A stretch of DNA of 64,000 nucleotides, taken from positions 62,001 to 126,000 of the forward strand of contig JAKCPB010000353.1 of the NCBI GenBank assembly GCA_021442155.1. Reading direction: 5' to 3'. Origin of the DNA: Cymbidium sinense. Lineage: Eukaryota; Streptophyta; Magnoliopsida; Asparagales; Orchidaceae. Under the pieces are notes generated by a model that worked only from the letters and a program-made list of their open reading frames with translations, did not search any database and was not told the origin of the DNA. Below, piece after piece: positions 1 through 11,106 of the stretch; positions within the stretch are counted from its first letter, which is position 1; each line of letters starts with the position of its first letter. The translations under genes and the position numbers were made by a program.

Positions 1-51
1 ATGAAATCGAAATGAAGATATGTTGAATGTGAATTTATTCTCTATTAAAAA
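1..51 (+). pseudogene. 3' tail of a GRP-derived fragment (copy 1, cut by window edge)
   Basis: These bases match the last part of the 3' untranslated region seen in four fuller copies further on: a GAAGAAATGTTGAAT-like stretch, then GAATTTATTCTCTATTAAAAA. The match continues past the fragment into the following telomere-like bases, which resemble those after the copy at 43206-43677. That makes it a segmental duplicate rather than a separate insertion. Nothing is coding here; only the tail lies inside the window. Confidence 0.7.
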
Positions 52-3000
52 AACTAAAAACCCTAAACCCTAAACTAAAACCTGAACACTAATCCTAAAA
101 CCTAAACCCTAAACCCTAAAAACACTAAATCCTAAACCATAAACCCTAAACCCTAAAACTCTAAACCATAAACCCTAAACCCTAAATCTTAAACCCTAAA
201 CCTTAAATGCCAAACTCGATAAAAAACCCTAAACTAACTTTAAACCCTAAACCTAAAAAAGTTAAAACCTAAATCTAAACTAAATAAAACCTAAAAATAA
301 AATAAATATGAAAACCTAAACTAAAATAAAATAAAATTAAAAGATAAAGATAAACTTAAACCTTAAAAAGAAAATAAAAAAAAAAAAACAAAATAAACTA
401 AAACAAAATAAATAAAAAGCTAAACTAAATTATGAAAATAAAACACCTAAATAAAATAAAAACTAAACCTAAAATAAAAAAAAGAAACCTAAAATAAAAT
501 AAAATAAAAAGTAAATAAAAACATAAACCTAAAAAATAAACCAAAAAATTGAACCTAAAAATAAATAAAAAATAAATCCTAAACCTAAACTAAAAAAACC
601 AAAACCTAAAATAAAAATAAAATAAACCTAAAAATTAAAATAAATAAAACCTAAACCAAAACTAAATAAAAAAACTAAAATAAACTTAAACCTAAAAAAA
701 AAAAGCTAAGAAAAACCTAAAATAAAAACCTAAAACCTAAACCTTAAAAAAATAAAATAAAACCTAAACCTAAACCTAAAAATAAAAAATAAAACCTAAA
801 TCTAAAAAATAAAATAAAAATAAAACTAAACTAAAAAATAAACCTAAACCCAAACCAAACCTAAAAAATAAACTAAAATAAAAAGCCTAAACTAAAAATA
901 AATAAACTTAAAATAAGTAAACTAAAGATAAAAATAAAAATAAATAAATAAATAACTGAAATAAATAAAAAATAAATTAAATAAACTAAATAAACCTAAA
1001 CCTACTAGTTTACTTAATTAAACTAAAAATAAAAATAAAAAAATAAAAAAAATAAAAAAAACCCAAACCCTAAACCATAAATCCTAAAACTAACCCTACA
1101 CTCTAAACCCTATATCTTAAACCTAAAACCCTAAATCTTAAACCTTAACCCATAAAACCATAAAAACTAAACCCTAAACACTAAATAAACCCTAAATCCT
1201 AAAACCCTAAACCCTAAACCCTAAAGCATAAACACTAAACCCTAAACCTTAAACCCTAAAACCTACAATCCTAAACCCTAAAACCTAAACCCCAAACCCC
1301 AAACCTTAACTAAACCCTAAACCATAAATCTTAAACCCTAAAAACCAAAAATCTTAAACCTAAACTAAATAAAACCTAAAAATAAAATAAAAGAAAAACC
1401 TCAACTAAAAATTAAACTTAAACCTAAACCTAAACCTAAACCTTAAACCCTCAATCCTAAACACAAAACCTAAACTCCTAATCTCTAAACTAACTATAAA
1501 CTCCTAAACCTAAACTCTAACTTAAATCCTAAATTTAAATGTTAAACCATAAACCCTAAAACTTAAACCCTAACAACTAAACCCTAAACCCAAACCCTAA
1601 CCCGAAGCCTAAAACCCTAAGCCCTACACCCTAAAACCCTAAACCTTAAACCCTAAACTAACCATAAACCCTAAACCCTAAAACCTAGAAACTCTAATCC
1701 CTAAGTCCTAATCCCTAACCCTAAACCCTAAATGTTAAAACCTAAATCTAATCCCTAAACACTAACTCTAAACCTTAAACTAACCATAAACCCAAGCTAA
1801 CCCTAAAATCTTAAACCCTAAACTTAACGCTAAACCTTAAATACTAAATAAAAAACCCTAAACCCTAAATAATAAATGCTAAAAACTAAAATCTTAAACC
1901 CTAAATCCAAAACTCAAAAAACCTAAAAACCTAAAACCTAAAGCTAAACTAAATAAAACATAAAAATAAAATAAATAAAAAAACTTAAAACTAAAAAATA
2001 AAATAAAATAAAATAAAAATCTAAACTAAAACCTTAACCTAAACCTAAAAATAAAATACAATAAGAAAATAAAAATAGACTAAATTAAAATAAATAAAAG
2101 CCTAAACTAAACTATAAAATAAAATAAACCAAAGAATAAAAAACTAAATTTAAAATAAAAATAAAATTAAAAAAATAAAAATTAAAGGTAAAATAAAAAA
2201 TAAAATTAACCTAAAATAAAATAGAAATAAAAACTAAATAAAAACCTAAACATAAAAAAATAAACCAAAAAAATAGAACCTAAAAATAAATAAAAAATAA
2301 TACCTAAACCCTAAACTAAAAACAAATCTAAAGCTAAACCTAAACCTAAACTAAAATAAACTAAACTAAAATAAATAAAACATAAAGCTAAACCTAAAAT
2401 AAACAAAACCTAAACCTAAACCTAAATAAAATATAATAAAATAAATTAAAAATAAACCTAAACTTAAACTAAAAAGTAAAACCTAAAAATAAACCTAAAA
2501 TAAAAACCTAAAACTTAAACCTAAAAAAATAAAATAAAAACTAAACCTACACCTAAAAATAAAAAATAAAACCTAAACCTAAAAAATTAAATAGAAAAAT
2601 AACTAAACTAAGAAATAAACCTAAACCTATTCCTAAACCTAAAAAATAAATAAAAATAAAAAGCCTATACTAAAATAAATAAACCTAAAATAAATAAACT
2701 GAGCTAAATGAAAATAAAAAAATATATTAAAATAAATAAAAAATAAACTAAATAAACTAATTAAATCTAAACCTACCAATTTACTTAATTTAAAGAAATA
2801 AAAAAATAAAAAATAAAATTAATGAAAAAAACCCCAACCCTAAGCCCTAAACCTTAAAACTAATCATACAGCCTAAACCTACAACCCTAAACCCTAAACC
2901 CTAACCCTAAATCCCCAAATCCTAAACCTAAACACTAAAGCCTAAAACCTTAAACCCTAAACCCTAAACTATAAATCCCAAACCCTAAACCCTAAAGCCT

Positions 3001-4533
3001 AAATTCTAAACCATAAACCCTAAACCCTAAAAACCTAAAAACCTAAACCTAAATTATATAAAACCTAAAAATAAATGAAATAACAAAACTTAAACTTAAA
3101 TAAAATAAAATAAAAAATAAAATAATAACTTCAACCAAAACCAAAACCTAAACCTATACCTATACCTAAACCCTAAAACCTACAACCTTACACTCTATAC
3201 CGTGAACCCCAAACCCTAAACCATAAACCCTAAACACTAAACATTAAACCCTAAACCCTAAAAACCTAAAAACCTAAACCTAAACTAAATAAAATCGAAA
3301 AAAACTAGACCTAAATAAAATAAAAAAATTCAAATTAAATAAAAGACTAAACTAAAACTTAAACCTAAACTAAACCTAAACCTAAACCTAAATCTAAACC
3401 TAAACCTAAAAATAAAATAAAATAAAAATAAAACTAAACTAAAATAAAATAAATAAAAAACTTAAATCAAAATAAAAAATAAAATAAAATAAAAATAAAA
3501 ACTTAAATAAAATAAAACTAAAATATAAAATAATAATAATTATAAACCTAAAATAAAATAAAATAAAAATGACATAAAAACCAAAACCTAAAAAATAAAG
3601 AGAAAATAAAGAACAAAAATAATTAAAAAAAATACCTAAACACTAAACTAAAAAAAAAAAACTTAAACCTAAAATAAACAAAATAAAATAAACCTAAACC
3701 TAAACTAAAATAAACTAAACTAAAACATATAAAACCTAAACCTAAACCTAAACCTAAAATAAACAAAACCTAAACCCTAAACTAAATAAAATAAAATAAA
3801 CTAAAAAGAAACCTAAACCTAAATAAAAAAAATAAAACCTTAAAATATACCTAAAATAAAAATCTAAAACATAAAATAAAACTAAACTAAAAAAATAAAC
3901 ATATACTTAAACCTAAAAAATAAGCTAAAATAGAAAACCTTAACTCAAATAAATGTACTTAAAATAAATAAACTAAAGTAAATAAAAAAAATAAAGCTAT
4001 AATAAAATATGAAATAAAATAAACTAACATAAATATAAAATAAACTAAATAAAATAAATAAACCTAAACATACTAGTTTACTTAATTTTTTTTTTTAAAT
4101 TGTATACCCTAAATAGTAAATCCTAAATCTCAAACCCTAATCCTTAAACCCTAAACTCTAAAACAAACTCTAAACCCTAAACCTACAACCCTAAACCAAT
4201 AACCCAAAACTCTAAAAAAATCCTAAACCCTAAGCCCTAAATCCTAACCCTATCCCCAAACCCTAAACCCTAAACTCAAAACCCTATAATCAAAACCCTA
4301 AACTCTAAACTAATCATAAATCCTAAAAATACTATAGCATAAGTCTAAAACCTAAAACACTAAACCCTAAATTGTAAACTAATCCTGAACCCTAAACCTA
4401 AACCCTAAACACCCTAAATCCTAAACCCTAAATCCTAAACCCTAAGCTAGACCTAAACACTATGCCTTAATCCCTAACCCTAAACCTTAAACCTTAAAAC
4501 CTTAAACCTTAAAACCCTAAACCCTAAAACCCT
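52..4533 (+). repeat. Degenerate telomere-like array (CCCTAAA-derived), 4.5 kb
   Basis: The array consists of CCCTAAA, CCTAAA, CTAAA and ATAAA/AATAAA variants, all with the C-rich strand on +. Stretches close to true CCCTAAA (about 52-240, 1060-1330, 1440-1900, 2830-3050 and 4110-4533) alternate with poorer CCTAAAATAAAA-type stretches. The poor stretches end at a recurring boundary motif, CTACTAGTTTACTTAATT or a close variant, at 1002-1019, 2773-2790 and 4070-4087; near-canonical repeats resume after each. The + strand has almost no G. This is not an intact terminal telomere: units are too variable, and unique DNA follows. Confidence 0.9.
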
Positions 4534-4534
4534 A

Positions 4535-5184
4535 GATGCTAAGAGAGATAATGCGGCACTCTGTCACCTTGATTCATGACTGTTAAGCTCCGTATAAATA
4601 TCCACCAATTTATTCTCAATTATAAACCTTGCAACAGAGTCAAGGCTGCTTCTTATAGCAACAAATTGGGACGTCCCATATGAGTGGTTAAGTATCACTG
4701 AAAGCAATGACAGTATGAAAGACATTCCAGGCTTCCCAAGGTGAAGCCTCCAAGCTTCCAAAAGCTCTGCACATTTGGGGGACAACTGAACATATTCACG
4801 AAGTACTTCTCCACCAGAATCACCGCTTAACAAATGTATAAAATCTTTTGAAGCTTCAGAATAAATAACAAGTTCAGGGGAGTGTAGACTTTTTAATATT
4901 TCTGTGAGTTTGAATCTGTAAGAGGTTTGAATTGGATGTCCTAAACCTTCTTCTGCTCCAATCTCCTTCGTTTCCACCTCCTCCAACTCTTCCCAGTGAT
5001 CTAATACATTAAAAAACGAACGTTTACAATTAAAAATTCAAACTTTTAGATTTTAAGTACAAATGATGAGCAAGATAAATATGAAAAATAAATAAATTGC
5101 GACGAGATTCCCAAAAATAATACCTGGGTGAAGATCGCTCTCTTGACGATTGTCTTCTTCACGAATTCCTTCGTTGTCATCCAT
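4535..5184 (-). pseudogene. URB1: URB1-like gene, 5' end only, truncated by telomere-like repeat
   Basis: URB1 (nucleolar pre-ribosomal-associated protein 1, Npa1 family) acts in the nucleolus in early 60S subunit assembly. The ATG is at 5184. Exon 1 (5184-5124) encodes an acidic start, MDDNEGIREEDN, and ends at CAG|GTATT. The intron has its acceptor at ATTAG|ATCACTGG, and exon 2 starts at 5000. The splice keeps the frame. Exon 2 shows the Npa1 N-terminal pattern: EILKSLHSPE, FIHLLSGDSGGEVLREYVQ, CAELLEAWRL, GKPGMSFILSLLS, IIENKLVDIYTELNS. A TGA at 4566-4564 interrupts it; the same frame then continues QSAALSLLAS and runs directly into AGGGTTTTAGGG, the array's G-rich strand. A full-length protein would be many times longer, so only the first roughly 175 codons remain. 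Non-functional unless assembly error. Confidence 0.75.
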
Positions 5185-5345
5185 AAGAGGGACTATAAAC
5201 CGATTCAACAAAGAAAGATGAGTTGACGAGCTTTCAAGAATGCAACTGGAGATTTTGAATAACAGACACAAATAAAAATAGTATATGGCGGTCCAGACGG
5301 CGCAACCCTATCTTCATGATTTAATAAAGGCGGCGCATGCCACTA
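5185..5345. promoter_or_regulatory. Putative 5' region of URB1-like gene, possibly divergent promoter
   Basis: This short stretch lies between the URB1-like ATG (minus strand) and a GC-rich, transcript-leader-like segment on the plus strand. It contains GGCGGTCCAGACGGCGC and GGCGGCGCATGCC, unusually GC-rich for the window. The head-to-head layout suggests a shared promoter, but no TATA box or mapped start supports it. The assignment is inference from position and composition. Confidence 0.35.
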
Positions 5346-5570
5346 TAATCCGGTGCGGGCAGTCGAGCGAACAGAAGTTTCGATCCTAGCACTTCTCCGT
5401 CGCCACTTCTCTCGCAAACTCCTCTTCTCATTCACGCGCCGCCGGTCCCGTAGAAGCCTTCGGCCAGAGAGCTCCCGCCGCGACTTCGTCACCTTGGTCT
5501 TCCCGGGCTTCGGGAATTTGGTCGGAGCGGGGATTTTGGGGTTTAGGTCTGTTAAGAGTAAGATTTTAAT
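5346..5570 (+). other. GC-rich exon-like island, gene not recognised
   Basis: The segment is GC-rich and free of stops in one plus frame; it has clusters such as CGCCGCCGGTCCCG and GAGCTCCCGCCGCG. Composition changes sharply to AT-rich after about 5560. A possible splice donor, TTTAG|GTCTG, lies near 5548. It could be the 5' UTR or first exon of a gene divergent from the URB1-like fragment, with the rest lost. I do not recognise the product in either orientation; the minus frame gives a very basic, arginine-rich peptide that may be chance. Confidence 0.35.
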
Positions 5571-5718
5571 TAGCAATTTTATTTTCTTTTACAAATTTGG
5601 ATGTATTTTTGAATTATTATTATTCAATAAAAGAATAAAAGTATTGCATTTAAATTAATCAATACAAATAAAATCATATTGTTTTTAAATTTATATTTAT
5701 ATATCTCATCCAATAAAT

Positions 5719-5833
<115 letters not shown>

Positions 5834-6057
5834 AACCAAATAGAGGAAAGAAAATTGCATGCTGAGTTCAAGCCCGAATTGAAAAGAGAGAAAACTTAAC
5901 TAAAAATCTGAAAAAGAGGGAAAAGCAGAAAGAAAGTTTCCATATATCATTTTCAAGACAAAGTTCCCGATACAAGATCTGTGAATCATATGAGGGAAAA
6001 AAAGCATATAACAACGATCAAGAATTATTGTAGAAGAGTGGAGACGCAGATAAAGTG

Positions 6058-6282
6058 ATGGTTGATATTGGCCATGACCAGAAAGGACTAGGAGGATCTT
6101 CGGAGCTTCCTCAGCTGGCTTTTCCTCTTCCTGCTCTGCTCTTCCTCTTCTTCCTTGCTGCTCTTCTTCCCTTTACTCTCCTCCTTCCCGCCGACTCGCC
6201 GACTCTTCCTCTTCTTTCTTCTGCATCCTCTTCTTCATCTTCATTGTTTCAGCCTCCTCTTCTTCTTCACTTCCATCCCTTC
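6058..6282 (+). CDS. Possible first exon of an unrecognised membrane-anchored protein
   Basis: The frame opens at ATG 6058 (MVDIGHDQKGLGG) and carries a strongly hydrophobic stretch (residues about 20-44: FPLPALLFLFFLAALLPFTL), then a serine run and more hydrophobic residues. The shape fits a signal anchor such as that of a plant type II Golgi protein. TTC|GTGAGA at 6282/6283 is a plausible donor, after which coding character is lost. No downstream exon is visible. The region is rich in CTTCCTCTTC, and a similar run on the opposite strand near 16030-16110 warns that it may belong to a dispersed repeat. Function unknown. Confidence 0.3.
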
Positions 6283-6339
6283 GTGAGAATCGTTATTTAT
6301 ATTAGGAGGCATTCTTGTAAATTCATGTAGGATACATCG

Positions 6340-6572
6340 GACGGACCCAGATGACTTTGATCATTTGATGTATTTTGAGCATTTGGATGCCCAAATGAAG
6401 TCGAATTATAAGATCTTAGGCTCATTAGAGGCCATGATTGATTATAAATACCCCATATTTTCTTTTGAGATTTAATTGATGTCAAAGATTTCAATGATAT
6501 TTTAAGTTAATCTCTTTAAAATCATATAGCTTTCGACATTTGTCTTTTGACTAGTTATTTTGAGAGCCATAT

Positions 6573-6580
<8 letters not shown>
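6340..6580 (-). repeat. Dispersed repeat, inverted partner of 15689-15915
   Basis: TTGACTAGTTATTTTGAGAG at 6547-6566 and GATCATTTGATGTATTTTGA at 6359-6378 recur in reverse complement at about 15694-15715 and 15885-15905, in matching order and spacing. The copy ends next to a (TA)n run at 6574-6611. The right-hand copy lies inside an insertion in the hAT element, so this is probably a small transposon family member. Confidence 0.65.
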
Positions 6581-6611
<31 letters not shown>

Positions 6612-6612
<1 letters not shown>

Positions 6613-7517
6613 TTCTAAAATTTGTTAAAGAGAGAGAGTGTGAGAAATTATATATAACATAAAAAATAGATAATGAATAATTTAAACTTATAATAAAGAG
6701 ATCAAAAGAAATTTTATTAGTGATAATGTTATTAATTAATGAATAAATAAATGTTCATTTTAATGTATTTAAAGAAGAAGAAAATAAAGTTAAATTAATA
6801 AATTAAATTAAATTTTAATTTATGATTTAGTTAATTTAATTAAAATACTTGATAATTAATTAATTAAATTAAATTAAAAATAAGAAATTTTATTTTAAAT
6901 AATTTTTATAATTTTAATAAATTAATTTTTATTTTAGGAAATAACTTAATATGCATATATTGAGAAAATTAAAATAAATTTAAAGAGTTATTATATTAGG
7001 GAGAAATTTAAAACACCTAAATAAAGTTTATTAAGCATGAAATATTTTCAGGTATTTTAAAAAAGTGAAACTTGAGGATTAAGTGATGAGCAAGTTTTTC
7101 AAAAATAAATTGAATTTGAGATTTAATAATAAATGTTATTTAAAGTTGAGATGATAAAGAAATAATTTAATAAATGTATATACTTAAAATAAAATTTATT
7201 TGCATAGGTATTGCACCAAGAAAAGCAATGATCAAAGGATTAGAGGGTAATTATATCTTCACTTTTATATTAATTATTTTTATTTTTTTAGATCAAAATA
7301 CATTTATTAGTGTGAGTGATCAAATGAATGCATAAATTATGTGTTTATACTTATGTATATACATTAGGAGATGCTTTTATTTGATATAAAATGCTTTAAA
7401 TAATTTGTTATTTATCATATTAATATCATTGTTATATTGTTCTCTTTATGATTGAATCTTAAGTGATATTTTAAATAATAACAAAATTTTATTATTAAAA
7501 TATATGATGAAAAATAA
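6612..7517. other. AT-rich intergenic stretch, no gene seen
   Basis: Very AT-rich with many TTAATTAA-type strings. I found no convincing reading frame, RNA gene or element ends. Confidence 0.5.
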
Positions 7518-7526
7518 TTAAATATA

Positions 7527-7768
7527 GGGAATTTACATACATACCACACAATTCTTATGTATTTACATATGAAACACCCAAACTTCAATTTTTATATATA
7601 TAACATCCTAATCTTCAATATCACATAAAAAAATATCATCATCACTTTCTTTTTAAATGTGCAATGCACATTTTTAAGTATAGAAAAGTGTTAGATAAAT
7701 AAATATCAAACTTTAGGTGCTAGATATGTAAATACATAAGATTTGTGTGGTATGGATATAATTCTTCC
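7527..7768. mobile_element. MITE, 242 bp, Mutator-type 9-bp target duplication
   Basis: The element begins GGGAATTTACATACATACC and ends GGTATGGATATAATTCTTCC. Its two ends are inverted repeats of about 60 bp: the left end has CCACACAATTCTTATGTATT, the right end in reverse complement CCACACAAATCTTATGTATT. Perfect 9-bp direct repeats TTAAATATA flank it at 7518-7526 and 7769-7777. A 9-bp duplication is the signature of Mutator-like elements. The interior is AT-rich and non-coding, so any movement would have needed a transposase from elsewhere. Confidence 0.85.
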
Positions 7769-7777
7769 TTAAATATA

Positions 7778-9006
7778 TTATAGAATGACTATTTGTGCAT
7801 AAATTTACTTATCTTAATTATAATTTATTTATGTATTTTTCTTACATTTTCATTAAAAATCGATGATATTAACTCACTAATAGAAACTCATATGCATAAT
7901 ATTTTTTAAATTATTAAATAATTATAATTTTAGAATTTAAATTAGTTTTTTTGGGAGAATTTGAGCTTTAAGGGTAACTACAATGCGTATTCCCGGGATA
8001 CCCTCGAACATGGGCCTTGGCCAAGGGGGGGAAAGCCCTCAACAGCCTCACCCTAAGCTTCAATGCAATTTTAAATTATTCATTGAGTTGTTTAACTCAA
8101 TATTTAATAGATAATTATTTTTCAAAATAATCAAAAATATAAATTGATAGAGGATAGGACTACTTGTATAATGGAAGGTTTACTTATAGTAAGGTATTGG
8201 CTGGCATATTTGATATCAAATATTTATTGATTAAAAATATAAGTGTAGTAGATTATTTATTTATATATAGTGGTACAAAAATGTTTAAAATATTCATCTG
8301 AATGTCCATTTCGACCTCAATATTTGGATCTTCTAGTCTTGTTCATGATAGAATCAATGAAAAATAGATTTGAAAATAAAGGGATGTACTCAAAAATTTA
8401 ATGGAACAAGGTAATTAATCCCATTATATTTGATGGCTATATGAGAACAACACAAGGTATGATAAAAAGGCAAAAAAAAAAAAGGTCACTATATGAGTAG
8501 CTTGATGGAGGGATAGATAATGTCTACAAAACATATTAACAACAAATAAATTAAGAGGTATCAACAATCATCACAATAGTTGTATAATCATGTGTAATAT
8601 GAGTGAAGAAAATTGTGATTTTATTGTTATTAGCATTATCATTTAAATATTTTAAGGAGAGGTTGTATGGAATTTATAGCATCCTTCGATCTTGAAGGAG
8701 AGGTTGTAAAATGATGCCAATGGCTATGAATGATGGACCAACATCTTCTTGGGTTGCTTTAATGCTCTCATTACAATTAACACCATGGCATTTCTCACTA
8801 TGAAGATTGAAATCTTCCTAAACGAAACTAAGAAGACAAAGTATTAGAGTATCAGTCGCTTTTGAAGATCATGCTTATAAAATTCATAATCTGTTGTAGT
8901 TGTCTTTAGTTATCTACTATGTGTCGAGATAAAAACCAAACTAAGACATGAACTTCTATCAGCTCATAAAATTGGGGATGTTGACTTGAGTTTGAATTTA
9001 AAGACT
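7778..9006. other. Non-coding stretch with a GC-rich SINE-like patch
   Basis: No gene is visible. At about 7950-8065 there is a GC-rich island in AT-rich surroundings. On the minus strand it reads TTGGCCAAGGCCCATGTTCG then AGGGTATCCC, which resembles a Pol III B box of a tRNA-derived SINE. No clear A box or flanking duplications were found, so the SINE reading is weak. Confidence 0.35.
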
Positions 9007-9191
9007 TAGGGTCCGTTAGCGCTCTGGCCATCAAAAAACTCGTTATCAAAAGCTCATGTTATTTAAGATTTCGTAGAAAGTAAAATTAATAACACAAACA
9101 AATATTTTAGTCGATATATAAATGAGTCAAACATAACAATCATTTTGCTCATGTTTACCGATTTGGCTCAAATAAATAAATATTTATAAAT

Positions 9192-9232
<41 letters not shown>

Positions 9233-10089
9233 CATTAAATTATTTATTAATTAATTTATATTTATATGAATAATTAATTTAATTAATGAGGTTTAAATTA
9301 AATAAATTTAGATATATTATAAAAATAAATTTAATTTAATGATTGATGAAATGAGAATCATTAAAATTCTCTATTTTTTAAATCAACGGTATTTTAAGAT
9401 TTTCTATTAACATATCCTAAACCTAACTATTTAAGCTCAGAGGGAGATAGGGTTCAGCTCTCACACCTCTTGACTCTTCGCTCTTTGATTCTTCAACTCA
9501 TCGTGCTATTTAAGTGAGTCCTCAAATCTCTCTTTCTCTCCAGTCTCCTCTACTTTTAGAGCATGAGTTAACTTGATATTCTTGCGACGTTGTAATCTAC
9601 GGGAAGAGCCTATTAGCCGAACCGCCGATTGCAATTTTCGCTTTTCTACGATTTGGTATCGATTATTATTTTCTCCATATTTTGCCTAACTTCTCGAGTT
9701 GCTTCTCAAGGCTTGCTTACCTCTTATTGGTTCTCTTTTGGTCGAAATAGATTCATTAAATAAATATTTGCTATGCAATTTTTTTGTTTTATTTGTGAAG
9801 TGATTAAGATATGAAGAATATTATAGGTTATAGATGACTCATTTCTCGATTTAACGTGCATTCAAATGCTGAAGTGCCTCTTCTATGTTTGATTTTGTTA
9901 TGTAGTGCATATTTTGGTGTTTAGGGCTTACTATTTATATGTAGTTGTTTTGTTACTTAGTATTTGAAAGCTTTGTTTCAAAGAGGATGGAAATTTAGTA
10001 TTTAGGGTTGATTATATACATATATTTGTTCTGTTTAATGACGAGGAGGGCTACACTGCAGCATGAAGATCATTTGATTCATTTCTGAT

Positions 10090-10780
10090 ATGCATGTTAG
10101 GTTTTATAACTAACTTTAGTATTGATAAATTAAATAGCAAATAAAATGAAAATTGCACTCAAAAAATAATTGAAATAGACTTAACTAAACAAGATATATA
10201 AGGAGTCATTTTATCAAGCTAAGTTACATCTCATATTAAAAAGAGTTAACATCACAACCCTTTAAAAATCATAACTTTTAAGTCTCAATGTAGTCATAAT
10301 GGTGTAGCCGGTTGCTATATAAATAGTGTTAAATGGTCTTTATGAATTAAGAATATGGAGAGAACAATAAGTAGTCATAACTTAAAATAACTGCAAGTAG
10401 TTTTTAGGCTATATCATGGAGAATTTGATTTCTTTCTAATGAAACAATAACTTGCCAATTTATAAATTGACTGAAATTTGAAGGCATTGTATGTATATAT
10501 TTCATGTGGAGAGTCTCCCTCATGGCTCAGAAAATAGGAGAAAATAGCAAGTAGATTGATCTCAAAATAACAACAAAAATATCCAAAAAGTATTATGCAG
10601 TTAAACAAGCTCACAGCTCACTAATATTGATGGCTGCTTTAATTATTAAATAATCAATGATGCTTTCATAGCTTGATGATTGTTTAAATTCTTCAAACAC
10701 TCATAAATGATAAATCCAACTTATTTAGCATAAAACTAAGTATAGTATTTGATAAAGTAAAGACCAAAACATAATAAACC
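10090..10780 (-). repeat. Left inverted arm of the hAT element
   Basis: This block is the reverse complement of sequence to the right of the transposase. AAGGGTTGTGATGTTAACTC and ATATGAGATGTAACTTAGC (minus strand, about 10200-10265) match the tandem units at 13.3-15.4 kb. The stretch 10414-10614 matches 14314-14496, with CAAGTTATTGTTTCATTAGA shared apart from one or two differences. The two arms could form a large stem around the coding part. Confidence 0.6.
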
Positions 10781-11106
10781 AACAAATAAAATAAAAACTG
10801 CATTAAAACTCTCATGTCTTCTGACCTTCAACTAAAATTTTCATATCTTATCTATTTTATATCAATAAGGTGTCAACTATGAATACCATTGTTGGTAGCA
10901 ATCTAGGTTGTTTTCTTAATCTCTCATAATCTAATTCTATTTTGCTTTGCTGTAATCAAGAAGAAAAGTTTCGTGCTTTATGTTTAAGTTGACTTTGTAT
11001 GCTTAAAATGTCAAATTTACTAATGCTCTATTTCTATATGAATTGTGTCAATAAATTATCTTAATGTTCTAATTTGAAGCATATGGATTGTATCTTTAGT
11101 TTTGAC

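Noticed and set aside
52..4533. True chromosome-end telomere
   Set aside because: Units are heavily degenerate and non-telomeric DNA lies on the inner side; telomerase-made repeats would be far more uniform. Interstitial or subtelomeric origin fits better.
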